64,000 nt of DNA from Paenibacillus alkaliterrae (GTDB taxonomy: Bacteria > Bacillota > Bacilli > Paenibacillales > Paenibacillaceae). The DNA is taken from the NCBI RefSeq assembly GCF_021532375.1, contig NZ_JAKGAP010000022.1:57290-121289 (forward strand), read 5' to 3'. The position numbers and the translations under genes were made by a program. Position 1 is the first letter of the stretch. Each line of letters opens with the position of its first letter. Shown one piece after another: positions 40,540 to 48,239 of this stretch. The notes below the pieces were generated by a model that had not been told where the DNA came from, did no database searches, and saw only the letters and a list, made by a program, of their open reading frames with translations.

Positions 40540-43191
40540 TCACAGTGCTTGTTGCAGCTCCTGCCAGTGCCGACCAAACATTCTGGCGTGCCGCTTAGTC
40601 AAAAATGAATTGTCATACTGCGGCTTAAGAGGAGGGCGCATGTGACAGACAAAGGCGTTTTGCATTTCTCCACCAGCTCGCACAGAAATAATAGCGTGAT
40701 GTGCCGGTAGTCGTCCTGCTTCATCGACCGTGATGGTCGGCTCAAGGCGGTGCTTCGATAGCTCAAACGTCTTAATGTGGTCGTTCATGAAAAGGAATTG
40801 CTGCACCCCGCCGCCCTGTAAATTCTCTTGCAAGCTCTGCGGCAACTTGTTCCAGTGGTGGAAGGCGTAGAGACTGCCGAAACGCTCCTTGCGCCCCTCT
40901 GTTCCGATCCGACCCATAAGCCGCGTTAATCCGTCCGATGCGTATTGCTCCGGCTCGTTGAACACCATAAAACATCCGTTTGCCTGCTCCTTCTGGGTCA
41001 TGAGCGCTCTGGTCATGTAGGCTTTTAATGTGATCCAATGCACTAATGTACGAGCAGCGACTTGGCCTAGCTTCCTAACCGGTATGCGAATAATAATAAC
41101 TTTCCCCTGCTCCATCCAGCCTGCGAAATCGACTTCCGGTTTTGGGGGCTGCGCGAATATCTCATATAATTTGTCGTTATCGAAGAAATCACCCAAACGG
41201 TCCAGGATTGGATCGGCTTTGCTTCCTAGATCGTCATTGGTTCCCCAACTGATCAATGCGTCAGCCAATCGCTCATTACCTTCACTTTGCAATCTCTCAA
41301 TGGTGTCAGCTCTAAATTCCTCTTCTTCAATAATTCGCTGAATGTTATAAAGGGACCCGCCGGAAGCTTTGGCTGCTGTTCTCAGTATCTTCTTAGATCG
41401 CTTCAAACCCTCCATGTCTCCAAAGAAGTCTAAAACCTCGTCAGCAAAACGGCTTGCGCCATCACGTCCTAGTTTACTTATGACCTCGGTTAGATCCATA
41501 GGAACGACATACTCACCATCGCTTAAATCGATATCTATAATTTTGTCAGGAGGGAGGGAATCGCGAATACCGTCAGCCATTCCGCGCTCACCTTCCTCGA
41601 CGATAACCTCCGGTATAATTGCAGATATGCCGTGGTTGAGGCACCCATCAATGATCCAGTTTTTAATAGCGGTGTCTTTCCCAGCCCCTTGTCCGCCGAT
41701 AAACACATACCCTCTGTACAATTCATCAGGATTGGTAAGAGGGAAGTAGATCGCCGTCTTTTTATCTTTAACCTCTGATTCACCTAAATAAAGTCCGCCT
41801 TCTTTGCGTAAAGCTGCTGGTATATCAGTCTCGATATTCCGTTTTACATTTAACTCGGCATCGTACCGTCGCTGTAATTCAGCTGTAGGCATTTGTAATG
41901 CTAGTTTTGCGAGCTCATCCGTCGAGATCAAATTAACGTTAGCATCGGCGCGGCTGCGGATTGTCAAACGCAACGTGTTCAACTCTTGGACTATTTCATA
42001 ACGGCGGGAACCGATCCGGACCTTAAACGCTTGTAATTCGTTGTTCTCTGCTATCTCCGTGAACGCAAGCCCAAGCGTTTCTGCAATCGTTTCACGTGTT
42101 AATTTATCTTGCGAATGGGCAGCTACTCGGATATGTGTTCGAAACACTGGCTGATTGACTTTCTCCAGGCTGGATCCACTTAAGCGCCTGGCGTTAATCT
42201 CATCCTCAAGTACAAACGACTTTTTAATAACCTTATCCTTGGTGTATTGCTTATCGCTTTTGAAAAAAGAGTTAGTGAATGCTTGGAAGGTATCAACAAG
42301 CAAGTCGTTAATCTCATTGACGATTCCAGCAATAACTGTTCTACCGGCTCCGAATATCTTGGCTCCGTCAATGTTCGCCCGCTGCGGCACTCTCCCTTTT
42401 TGCATTTTCTCATATGCCCAAGCTGAGGCTTTAACCCATTTTTGACGGTTTTCAGCCTCGGCGCAAAGACTCAACCGGGCAAAGTCGCCATCGAATTGGA
42501 ATTCATCGATCGTGTTAAGTATGGCGGCGATGGGCGTTTTCTGCTCTTGCGTATTCGTGTTTAGGGAGAATATGTCGTGTTTGAGGTAGCGCAGCTCCTG
42601 CACGATCGTGTTCTCCTGCGGTACTTGCAGCGCCTCGATGCTGGTCTCTTGGATCGTCGCCGCCATCTTGTTCTCAAGTTTGCGCTTAAGTTTGGTCGCC
42701 TGGTACTCACTCGTCGAGACGTAGAACTCGACTTTACGCTGGCCATTTTCCTGTTTAAAAATCACATCGAACCAGAAAGCATCCTTCTCACGAAAGCGGA
42801 ATTTGAAGCCGTCGCGTTCCAGGCGAGAACCGGCACCCTCATACATGGCGTACATCTGATAAATCGCACGCCACAACCGTTTGTTATTGTTTGTAATGCT
42901 CGAATGAGGGATGATTCGGTACACGACCATTTCGTTCTGCTCAACCTTGAAAAACTCTTTCCAAGGAACTGTTTTGATCTTGTCACCAAAAGCCCAGAAC
43001 GCCCGTTTCTCAGCTTTGAGAGGTGCGGGCAAATAAACACTCCCGTCAGTACGTTCACGTTCCTCTCTGGCTACCCTAGACAGTAGCGCGCGCCCCATTG
43101 CATACGCGGTCTGTTGTTCTGGCGTTGTGGGGTTATCTCCAGCTAAAGCAAACGCCTTTTGCGCCTTACGAAGCAAGTCATCCTTCTCCAT
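40540..43191 (-). CDS. VirB4/VirD4/HerA-type translocation ATPase
   Basis: The 883-aa protein has an N-terminal half without clear motifs but rich in helices, and a C-terminal RecA-like motor: Walker A GYVFIGGQGAGKDTAIKNW (about 487-505), DIDLSDGEYVVPMDLTEV, a VPVRKL-like strand, and Walker B CFMVFNEPEQ (about 737-746), then QQFLFMNDHIKTFELSKHRL. This fits ATPases of conjugation and DNA-translocation systems. It is the last gene of a leftward cluster with an M23 peptidase and small membrane proteins. No relaxase is visible. Confidence 0.78.
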   Translation of the reverse strand: MEKDDLLRKAQKAFALAGDNPTTPEQQTAYAMGRALLSRVAREERERTDGSVYLPAPLKAEKRAFWAFGDKIKTVPWKEFFKVEQNEMVVYRIIPHSSITNNNKRLWRAIYQMYAMYEGAGSRLERDGFKFRFREKDAFWFDVIFKQENGQRKVEFYVSTSEYQATKLKRKLENKMAATIQETSIEALQVPQENTIVQELRYLKHDIFSLNTNTQEQKTPIAAILNTIDEFQFDGDFARLSLCAEAENRQKWVKASAWAYEKMQKGRVPQRANIDGAKIFGAGRTVIAGIVNEINDLLVDTFQAFTNSFFKSDKQYTKDKVIKKSFVLEDEINARRLSGSSLEKVNQPVFRTHIRVAAHSQDKLTRETIAETLGLAFTEIAENNELQAFKVRIGSRRYEIVQELNTLRLTIRSRADANVNLISTDELAKLALQMPTAELQRRYDAELNVKRNIETDIPAALRKEGGLYLGESEVKDKKTAIYFPLTNPDELYRGYVFIGGQGAGKDTAIKNWIIDGCLNHGISAIIPEVIVEEGERGMADGIRDSLPPDKIIDIDLSDGEYVVPMDLTEVISKLGRDGASRFADEVLDFFGDMEGLKRSKKILRTAAKASGGSLYNIQRIIEEEEFRADTIERLQSEGNERLADALISWGTNDDLGSKADPILDRLGDFFDNDKLYEIFAQPPKPEVDFAGWMEQGKVIIIRIPVRKLGQVAARTLVHWITLKAYMTRALMTQKEQANGCFMVFNEPEQYASDGLTRLMGRIGTEGRKERFGSLYAFHHWNKLPQSLQENLQGGGVQQFLFMNDHIKTFELSKHRLEPTITVDEAGRLPAHHAIISVRAGGEMQNAFVCHMRPPLKPQYDNSFLTKRHARMFGRHWQELQQAL

Positions 43192-43195
43192 GCCG

Positions 43196-43915
43196 CTAGC
43201 CTCCTAAGATACAAAGTGCCAGGATAAGCAATCCTGCATAAATCGCTAGCGGTTTTAGTATGCCGCCTTTGCCGGCCATGCTGCCCAATATGATGCAGAC
43301 AGCTGCTAATATCGCACCGTAACCCATAATGTCCGGCAAGTTTGCGACGAACCAATGGCCTAAGTCAATCATTTGCGCTTTAATCCATGCCCATACCGGA
43401 TTTGAAACGGTTTGCACGACTTCACGTTCTTTGCCTACGACCCCGTCGGATAGTTTGTTTAACCAATCCATTAAACCGCCTGGTACCGGCTGGCTTCCAA
43501 TAAACATGTTCATTGGATCGGCACCTGTTACGGACTCAAGTGCTTTAATGACTGGCGCTGGATCCACGTATTTTCCATCAATAGTTTGGATTGCAAAGTG
43601 TAAATGAGGGCCGGTGCTGTGGCCGGTATTCCCGCTCAATCCGATTATATCCATACCTGCCCGTACCGTATCACCTTTATGAACTGTGATTTTTTCCAAA
43701 TGGCCATAAATATAGGCGTTGCCATCCTCACCGCGGATAATTACGTGCTTGCCTAGTCCATCCCGTACACTTATGACTCGCTCAACAGTACCGTCAACGA
43801 ATGATCTTAGTTTCGTGCCGACTTCTAGCGGGATATCGATACCGGTATGTGGTCGAAAATCCCTTACCTCTGACAACTCGCCAAAAGGGGAGGAGAGTAC
43901 AAATTTCATAGGCAT
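43196..43915 (-). CDS. M23 peptidase with C-terminal membrane anchor
   Basis: The 239-aa protein has a LytM-like domain at residues 1-115: the first zinc ligands in FRPHTGIDIP (His22, Asp26) and the HLHF motif in GHSTGPHLHFAIQT. The C-terminus has two hydrophobic segments (IMGYGAILAAVCIILGSMAG and LAIYAGLLILALCILG). There is no signal peptide, so topology is unclear. In conjugation systems such enzymes open peptidoglycan for the channel. It ends 4 bp before the ATPase start, indicating one operon. Confidence 0.88.
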   Translation of the reverse strand: MPMKFVLSSPFGELSEVRDFRPHTGIDIPLEVGTKLRSFVDGTVERVISVRDGLGKHVIIRGEDGNAYIYGHLEKITVHKGDTVRAGMDIIGLSGNTGHSTGPHLHFAIQTIDGKYVDPAPVIKALESVTGADPMNMFIGSQPVPGGLMDWLNKLSDGVVGKEREVVQTVSNPVWAWIKAQMIDLGHWFVANLPDIMGYGAILAAVCIILGSMAGKGGILKPLAIYAGLLILALCILGG

Positions 43916-43928
43916 GATCTAGGCCTCC

Positions 43929-44024
43929 TCATTTTTTACCCCGTAGTATCGGGTAATTTTTAAAGATCAACCTCTCATGCCAAACCTTGACAAGCGTGAA
44001 AAGAATCGCCATTATGATCGTCAT
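43929..44024 (-). CDS. 31-aa membrane peptide
   Basis: ATG at 44024, after GGGGTGA, encodes a short peptide with one hydrophobic helix (MTIIMAILFTLVKVWHERL). It sits between the pilin-like and M23 genes in the leftward cluster with normal spacing. Function unknown; too small to place in a family. Confidence 0.5.
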   Translation of the reverse strand: MTIIMAILFTLVKVWHERLIFKNYPILRGKK

Positions 44025-44035
44025 GGTGTCACCCC

Positions 44036-44425
44036 TTAAATCCCTTTTAGGAAGTCGCGAATATCGATTGCGTGACGAGCCAAGATGTAGCCGCAGCATA
44101 CGCCGATCAGTATCTCAATGGCCTTGGTACGGTGACCAAGTGCCCAACTCGCACCTGCGAAGATAATAACCAGAACAATTCCTGCATCGAATGCGTTCAT
44201 GATCGCGCTATGAACATTGCCGAACGTGCCGTCAATGCCCGCAGCAAATACCATTTTCGGCAATAACAACCCTAGGGTACCTCCGGCCATGATAATAACC
44301 TTGCCCACTTGACGTAAACCTTTAAGCGCCTCCACTTGTTTTTCACTACCGGCATTCGTTACGATTGCCTCACCTAATGTATAGCTTTTGCGAATAGCGC
44401 CATCTGCGTAAAGATTAACCCGCAT
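44036..44425 (-). CDS. VirB2/TrbC-like small membrane protein
   Basis: The 129-aa product has three hydrophobic segments (VGKVIIMAGGTLGLLLPKMV, AGIVLVIIFAGASWALGH, AIEILIGVCCGYILARHA) after a 40-residue polar N-terminus. Size and layout recall pilin-like VirB2 or small channel proteins of conjugation systems; the position beside the ATPase and M23 genes supports this. A holin-like or membrane exclusion protein is an alternative. Confidence 0.6.
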   Translation of the reverse strand: MRVNLYADGAIRKSYTLGEAIVTNAGSEKQVEALKGLRQVGKVIIMAGGTLGLLLPKMVFAAGIDGTFGNVHSAIMNAFDAGIVLVIIFAGASWALGHRTKAIEILIGVCCGYILARHAIDIRDFLKGI

Positions 44426-44450
44426 TTTTACCCCTCCATAAGTTTAATTT

Positions 44451-44480
44451 TTGATTTACGGGACAGACTAAACCTATACT
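44451..44480 (+). promoter_or_regulatory. Promoter for a 22-aa peptide gene
   Basis: TTGATT (44451-44456), 18-bp spacer and TATACT (44475-44480) on the plus strand precede a strong ribosome site and a short ORF, divergent from the VirB2-like gene. Confidence 0.55.
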
Positions 44481-44502
44481 CATTCAAAGGGAGGCGTCCG
44501 CT

Positions 44503-44571
44503 ATGTTTTTTATTGGTGCGCTTATTATTGGTTATGGCATAGGGCTGGGTATCAACTCTTTGGTTGGTTAA
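44503..44571 (+). CDS. 22-aa hydrophobic micropeptide
   Basis: ATG 44503 to TAA 44569-44571, with AAAGGGAGG 9 bp upstream and a plausible promoter before that, encodes a single membrane helix (FFIGALIIGYGIGLGINSL). Its last 20 bases overlap the 3' end of the opposing RHH-like gene. It could be a small membrane toxin, a regulator or a translocation-complex peptide. The signals are good but the size prevents a family call. Confidence 0.5.
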   Translation: MFFIGALIIGYGIGLGINSLVG

Positions 44572-44857
44572 CCCATGGTTTTGCTTGGGCGGGTTTCGAC
44601 TCGCCTTTTTGGCGTTTCAACGCTTCGAGTCTTTCCGCTGCACTTAGCGACTTTTCTGGTTCGAGGGCGGGTGTTTGTTCCTCTGATGGTTCAAAGTTGT
44701 TTTTTACGGCTGTTTCGGCTTCCCTGGCTTTAATGTCTGCCAGTATCAGCCTCTTAACGTACCCGCTAAAATTTCGTCGCTTAATGGCTTTTAATATGGC
44801 TGCGTCATCCGCATTGCTGATGTTCAGCGAAACGGATTTAACTATTTTGTTACCCAT
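44552..44857 (-). CDS. Ribbon-helix-helix-like DNA-binding protein
   Basis: This 101-aa protein has an N-terminal RHH-like pattern (KIVKSVSLNISNADDAAILKAIKRRNFSGYVKRLIL, residues 4-39 read in parts) and a charged, probably disordered C-terminus. AAAGGAGG precedes its ATG. It is the first gene of the leftward translocation-like cluster. RHH proteins regulate their own operons or act as accessory factors at transfer origins. A palindrome lies 47 bp upstream. Confidence 0.65.
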   Translation of the reverse strand: MGNKIVKSVSLNISNADDAAILKAIKRRNFSGYVKRLILADIKAREAETAVKNNFEPSEEQTPALEPEKSLSAAERLEALKRQKGESKPAQAKPWVNQPKS

Positions 44858-44903
44858 TCTCTATAGCCTCCTTTTAGTGCTGATATCTCAATCCTATGCC
44901 GCC

Positions 44904-44967
44904 GGTCATAGCGGTATGACCATTTTGGCAAATAAAAAGCCCACCGAGGACTCGGCAGGCGGTCATA
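44904..44967. repeat. GGTCATA palindrome and third half-site
   Basis: GGTCATA-GCGG-TATGACC (44904-44921) has perfect 7-bp arms, and GGTCATA recurs at 44961-44967. All lie in the 267-bp gap upstream of the RHH-like gene. This may be its operator or a transfer-origin-like site. No other gene is seen in 44858-45124. Confidence 0.5.
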
Positions 44968-45135
44968 CTTTTACGGTTAGCTAATAGCGCGCTTCATGCT
45001 AATAGCTATATGCGGCATATCGGTAAAAGATGCAAGTCCCCCCGCAGTTTACACACTTTTCTGCTCACATTTTGTCCACATACTGTCGACTTAGTTAAAC
45101 CACGCTTGACCATTATGTTACAACTTGATCGCGAG

Positions 45136-45148
45136 AAATCCCTTTAAT
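45136..45148 (-). repeat. 13-bp inverted repeat, right copy
   Basis: AAATCCCTTTAAT is the exact reverse complement of 861-873. It lies 59 bp inside the right core. As a pair they suit integrase arm sites in attP. Confidence 0.4.
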
Positions 45149-45207
45149 ATCAAGGTTTTAAGTGACATACGGAACCTCAGAGGATCAGCGTTACAGATTT
45201 ATACTTA

Positions 45208-45217
45208 TATGATGCTC
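45208..45217 (+). other. attR core, TATGATGCTC
   Basis: Identical to 821-830 in sequence, direction and codon phase. Everything from 45218 onward reads as the host gene interrupted at 830. Confidence 0.75.
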
Positions 45218-45334
45218 GTTGTCGTAATCGTTTTGTTCAACACCATCATTGCTCAAGATACGACAGGAACGAGAAGCCAAATCCAATCGCAAGGAACCTC
45301 GGCAAATACGAGAATTAATCAACTGCTTCCGTAG
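45218..45334 (+). pseudogene. 3' fragment of the split 49-codon pilus-locus gene
   Basis: The frame continues from the core with VVVIVLFNTIIAQDTTGTRS and ends NTRINQLLP at TAG. Joined to codons 1-11 at 798-830 it makes one 49-aa, single-membrane-span protein. Upstream codons before the core (from 45125) belong to the phage and have no good start. So the host gene is not made in the lysogen. Confidence 0.75.
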
Positions 45335-45376
45335 TTTCCTTCGAACAAATGGAAAGGAAGATGGGGGCTCTGTGCG

Positions 45377-45523
45377 ATGCGTGGAATACTTGCAGCGATG
45401 CTGCTGCTTATAACGGTCATGGTTTTATATCAATCGATCGCGGAAGGCGACAGCGGGATGAAGCAGCAAATTCATGGGGCGGGCGGTTCGGTCAGCACTC
45501 ACATTAGGGGCATGAGCCCATGA
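45377..45523 (+). CDS. 48-aa single-span protein of the pilus-like locus
   Basis: ATG 45377 encodes MRGILAAMLLLITVMVLYQS and a polar 28-residue tail with GSVSTHIRGMSP. It matches the reconstructed upstream gene in length, the MR.IL start, the hydrophobic core and the tail pattern, so the two are probably paralogues. It overlaps the next start by 4 bp. Function is unknown; minor pilin-like or assembly peptide is a guess. Confidence 0.65.
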   Translation: MRGILAAMLLLITVMVLYQSIAEGDSGMKQQIHGAGGSVSTHIRGMSP

Positions 45524-45945
45524 AGCAAATATTAATTTTTGTACTTTTTGCTGCCATGCTTTGCTGGCTGATGTTTTCCCCTATATACAAGCATGTCCTT
45601 ATTGTTAGGCAAGCCGTGCTGCAGCAGGAGGTTAATTATTTGCTTGAGATCGGTGCGAGCGGCAGCTACGGCTATATTAGCGAAGCCATGCTGCAGCAAT
45701 CCAGGGAACGAATAGCGCGTTTTGGCATGCAGCCAGATGAAATTTTATACGAGCTATCGACGACAAACGGCGTTGCCGCAACGAATCCCGGCGCGCCGGT
45801 GCTTCGGGGAGCCGGCATTTCGTTAACGATGAGTTATCCGTATGAGAATTTGTTTGAAATCGACCGTTTAATCGGTTTGACGCCGCCTGCCCAGGATGAG
45901 AGGCTGCGTGCGTTCGGAATGAAAATGAGCGAGTATGTACCGTAA
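45520..45945 (+). CDS. Pilus-locus protein with N-terminal membrane anchor
   Basis: The 141-aa protein has one N-terminal membrane helix (ILIFVLFAAMLCWLMFSPI) followed by an extracytoplasmic domain beginning VRQAVLQQEVNYLLEIGASG. This is like TadE/TadF-type pseudopilins. It is coupled to the preceding small gene. Family call is from context. Confidence 0.55.
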   Translation: MKQILIFVLFAAMLCWLMFSPIYKHVLIVRQAVLQQEVNYLLEIGASGSYGYISEAMLQQSRERIARFGMQPDEILYELSTTNGVAATNPGAPVLRGAGISLTMSYPYENLFEIDRLIGLTPPAQDERLRAFGMKMSEYVP

Positions 45946-45966
45946 GCGCGGAAGGCGGTAGAAACG

Positions 45967-46452
45967 ATGAACAAGCTGCTGCTGATCGTTGTTATGATGA
46001 CGGTGTGGATCTCCATCCATCTGCTGCAGGTGGAGGAGGAGCTGGCCATGCAAACGTTGTTTCAAGGCAAGTACGCGATTAACCGGGCGGCGCATGCAGC
46101 GGCGCAGCAGCTAGACCCTGTCGCACTTGGGAACGGCGTGCTGCAAATTGCTCCTGAAGCGGCGGCGGAAACGGCCGCCCGTTATTTGCAGGTTAATTTA
46201 AGGCTTGATGCGAACGGCTTGCCTCTGCCGGGATCTTTCTTTAAGGACCCGGTAGAGATAGTCGTGTTCGAGGTAATAAACGCAGACCGCGGTTTTCCTT
46301 ATACCTACCGCAGCGATGCATATCAATATGAGGTCACTCTGCAGCGGCCCGGCGTAATTATAATTGCGAATATAGTATATCCGCGTGCCTTTGAGGTGCT
46401 GGATGAAATCGAATGGCATATTAAGGGGGCGGCAGAGCTCGTAACGGGTTGA
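45967..46452 (+). CDS. Pilus-locus protein with N-terminal membrane anchor
   Basis: The 161-aa protein has an N-terminal helix (LLLIVVMMTVWISIHLLQV) and then an Ala-rich helix (KYAINRAAHAAAQQLDPVAL), as in TadE/F-like pseudopilins, and a beta-rich C-terminal half. It follows 21 bp after the previous gene. Exact function unknown. Confidence 0.55.
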   Translation: MNKLLLIVVMMTVWISIHLLQVEEELAMQTLFQGKYAINRAAHAAAQQLDPVALGNGVLQIAPEAAAETAARYLQVNLRLDANGLPLPGSFFKDPVEIVVFEVINADRGFPYTYRSDAYQYEVTLQRPGVIIIANIVYPRAFEVLDEIEWHIKGAAELVTG

Positions 46453-46517
46453 CGTAAAATTGGAAAATTGGTGTAATAAAGGGGAGGGAACTAGTATAGG
46501 AGTTGATCTGCGGAGTC

Positions 46518-47738
46518 ATGGATATTAAACCGGATATTCCAACCGAGCTTGTTCGGCAGCGAATTGAACGATTGCAGAAAGTGATGCAGTCGGAAAGTAT
46601 GGATGCGTTTATCCTTACTCAAAATATTGATATCTATTATTTTAGCGGGTCTATGCAAAATGGATTTTTGTTCATTCCATGCATCGGCGAGGCTACCTTT
46701 TACGTTCGGAGAAGCATTCAACGTGCGAAGCTGGAGACGCCGGTTCAGGTAGCGGAACTTGGTGCTTTTCGTCAATTTGGGCAAACGCTGCGAACCGATT
46801 ATCCGTCGCTGGGACGCGAAGGGGCGAAGCTGCGAATTGCGGCCGATCTTGATGTGCTTCCGGCCCAAATATATTTGAAGCTGTCGGAGCTGCTGAGCTC
46901 GGCACGCCTATGCGAGCTTGTTGACGGATCGGCTCACATTCGTAAACTCCGGATGATTAAAGCGGCTTGGGAGATCGGCAGAATCGAATCCGCCGCGAGG
47001 GTTGTAGCCGAAGCGCTGGAGGAGTCGCTGAATGAGCTGAAGGAAGGCATTAGCGAGCTGGCTTGGATGGCACGCGTTGAATATGAGCTGCGTGTCCGCG
47101 GGCATATCGGCATGATGCGGCTGCGCGGCTATAATCAGGAAATAACGACGGGCATGGTTATTTCGGGAGCAGCTGCGGCCGTTCCGACTTATTTTGATGG
47201 TCCTGCCGGCGGGCTGGGACTTGGCGCGGCATCGCCGCAAAGCGTCAGCCGCTCAACGATCCACAGGGACGTACCGATATTAATTGATATCGGCTGCTGC
47301 ATCGACGGTTATGTGATTGACCAGACGCGGACTGCTGTTATAGGCGAGCTTCCCGAAGCGCTGATGCGAGCTTATGAGGTATCGGAATCGATAATCGTTG
47401 CTGCGGAGAGTCAAATGATCCCGGGCGCCATTTGCACGAAGATCTATGAGGATGCGCTCCAGCAATGCGCAGCGGCTCAGCTTTCCGACCACTTTATGGG
47501 CTATGGCGCGGACCAGGCAAAATTTCTTGGACATGGTATTGGACTCGAAATCGATGAATGGCCAGTGCTGGCCAAAGGCTTTAATATGCCGCTTGAGGAA
47601 GGGATGGTCATTGCGGTAGAGCCGAAATTCACGTTTCCCGGGCAGGGTGTGGTAGGCATTGAGAACAGCTACTTGATTACGGAACATGGAGCCAGAGCGC
47701 TAACCTTTACGAAAACGGGGCTTATCGTGCTCCCCTGA
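46518..47738 (+). CDS. M24-family Xaa-Pro aminopeptidase-like protein
   Basis: The 406-aa product has an N-terminal creatinase-like domain and a C-terminal pita-bread metallopeptidase domain. Metal ligands are visible: two Asp in LIDIGCCIDGYVIDQTRT, His in FLGHGIGLEID, Glu in AVEPKFTF and Glu in GIENSYLIT. It would remove N-terminal residues before proline. ATG 46518 is chosen; TTG 46503 is an alternative. Confidence 0.88.
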   Translation: MDIKPDIPTELVRQRIERLQKVMQSESMDAFILTQNIDIYYFSGSMQNGFLFIPCIGEATFYVRRSIQRAKLETPVQVAELGAFRQFGQTLRTDYPSLGREGAKLRIAADLDVLPAQIYLKLSELLSSARLCELVDGSAHIRKLRMIKAAWEIGRIESAARVVAEALEESLNELKEGISELAWMARVEYELRVRGHIGMMRLRGYNQEITTGMVISGAAAAVPTYFDGPAGGLGLGAASPQSVSRSTIHRDVPILIDIGCCIDGYVIDQTRTAVIGELPEALMRAYEVSESIIVAAESQMIPGAICTKIYEDALQQCAAAQLSDHFMGYGADQAKFLGHGIGLEIDEWPVLAKGFNMPLEEGMVIAVEPKFTFPGQGVVGIENSYLITEHGARALTFTKTGLIVLP

Positions 47739-47759
47739 CGATTTGAGAGGATTGAGAAT

Positions 47760-48239
47760 ATGAATCGAGAGCTAACGAAACGGCTTCATCGGGATTACAT
47801 CAAGGTTTATCGTATTAGCGGGCTCATTTCGCATGCCGTGTTTCTTGCTTTTATTAGCGTTTATTTTGTTTTTGCCGTGATGTGGGATTGGACGCTCATC
47901 CCCGGGTGGATTGCGTTGTCCATTTTTATTATTACCTTCGTATTGTTCACATGGATTATCCCGCAATTAAAGTATACAAGATTCCAATATGAGCTGTTTG
48001 ACGATGAGCTGGAAATACAGTCGGGGCTTATTTTTCTGAGCAACGTGCTTGTACCCATGGTTCGTGTCCAGCATGTCGAGCTGGAAAGCGGGCCATTGAT
48101 GCGGAAATACGATCTGGCCGGCATATCGATTGTAACTGCGGCAACCACGCACCGGATCAGCGGACTCAAGCAGGCGGAGGCGCAGCTGTTGAAGCGAAGA
48201 ATAGGTATACTGGCTAAGGTGGATGATCACGATGAGTGA
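47760..48239 (+). CDS. ydbS: YdbS-like PH-domain membrane protein
   Basis: This 159-aa protein has two membrane helices (AVFLAFISVYFVFAVMW, WIALSIFIITFVLFTWII) followed by a bacterial PH-like domain (YELFDDELEIQSGLIFLSNVLVPMVRVQHVE in parts). It overlaps the following larger paired gene by 8 bp, matching the ydbS-ydbT pair of Bacillus, which affects resistance to heterologous antimicrobials such as amylocyclicin. The symbol is by family and order. Confidence 0.8.
   Translation: MNRELTKRLHRDYIKVYRISGLISHAVFLAFISVYFVFAVMWDWTLIPGWIALSIFIITFVLFTWIIPQLKYTRFQYELFDDELEIQSGLIFLSNVLVPMVRVQHVELESGPLMRKYDLAGISIVTAATTHRISGLKQAEAQLLKRRIGILAKVDDHDE

Larger units (their letters stand above)
821..45217. mobile_element. 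Complete siphovirus-type prophage
   Basis: The element is bounded by a 10-bp direct repeat (TATGATGCTC) at 821-830 and 45208-45217. The integrase gene lies next to the left end. Inside are recognisable lysogeny, replication, packaging, head, connector, tail, lysis and accessory modules in normal siphovirus order. The structural genes resemble SPP1-type phages: a gp6-like portal, gp7-like minor head protein, gp20-type scaffold and gp15/16/17-like connectors. A tape measure of 642 residues predicts a tail of roughly 95 nm at about 0.15 nm per residue. Two SNF2 helicase genes and one methyltransferase gene are interrupted, so it may be decaying, or those indels may be sequencing errors or switches. 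Confidence 0.93.
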
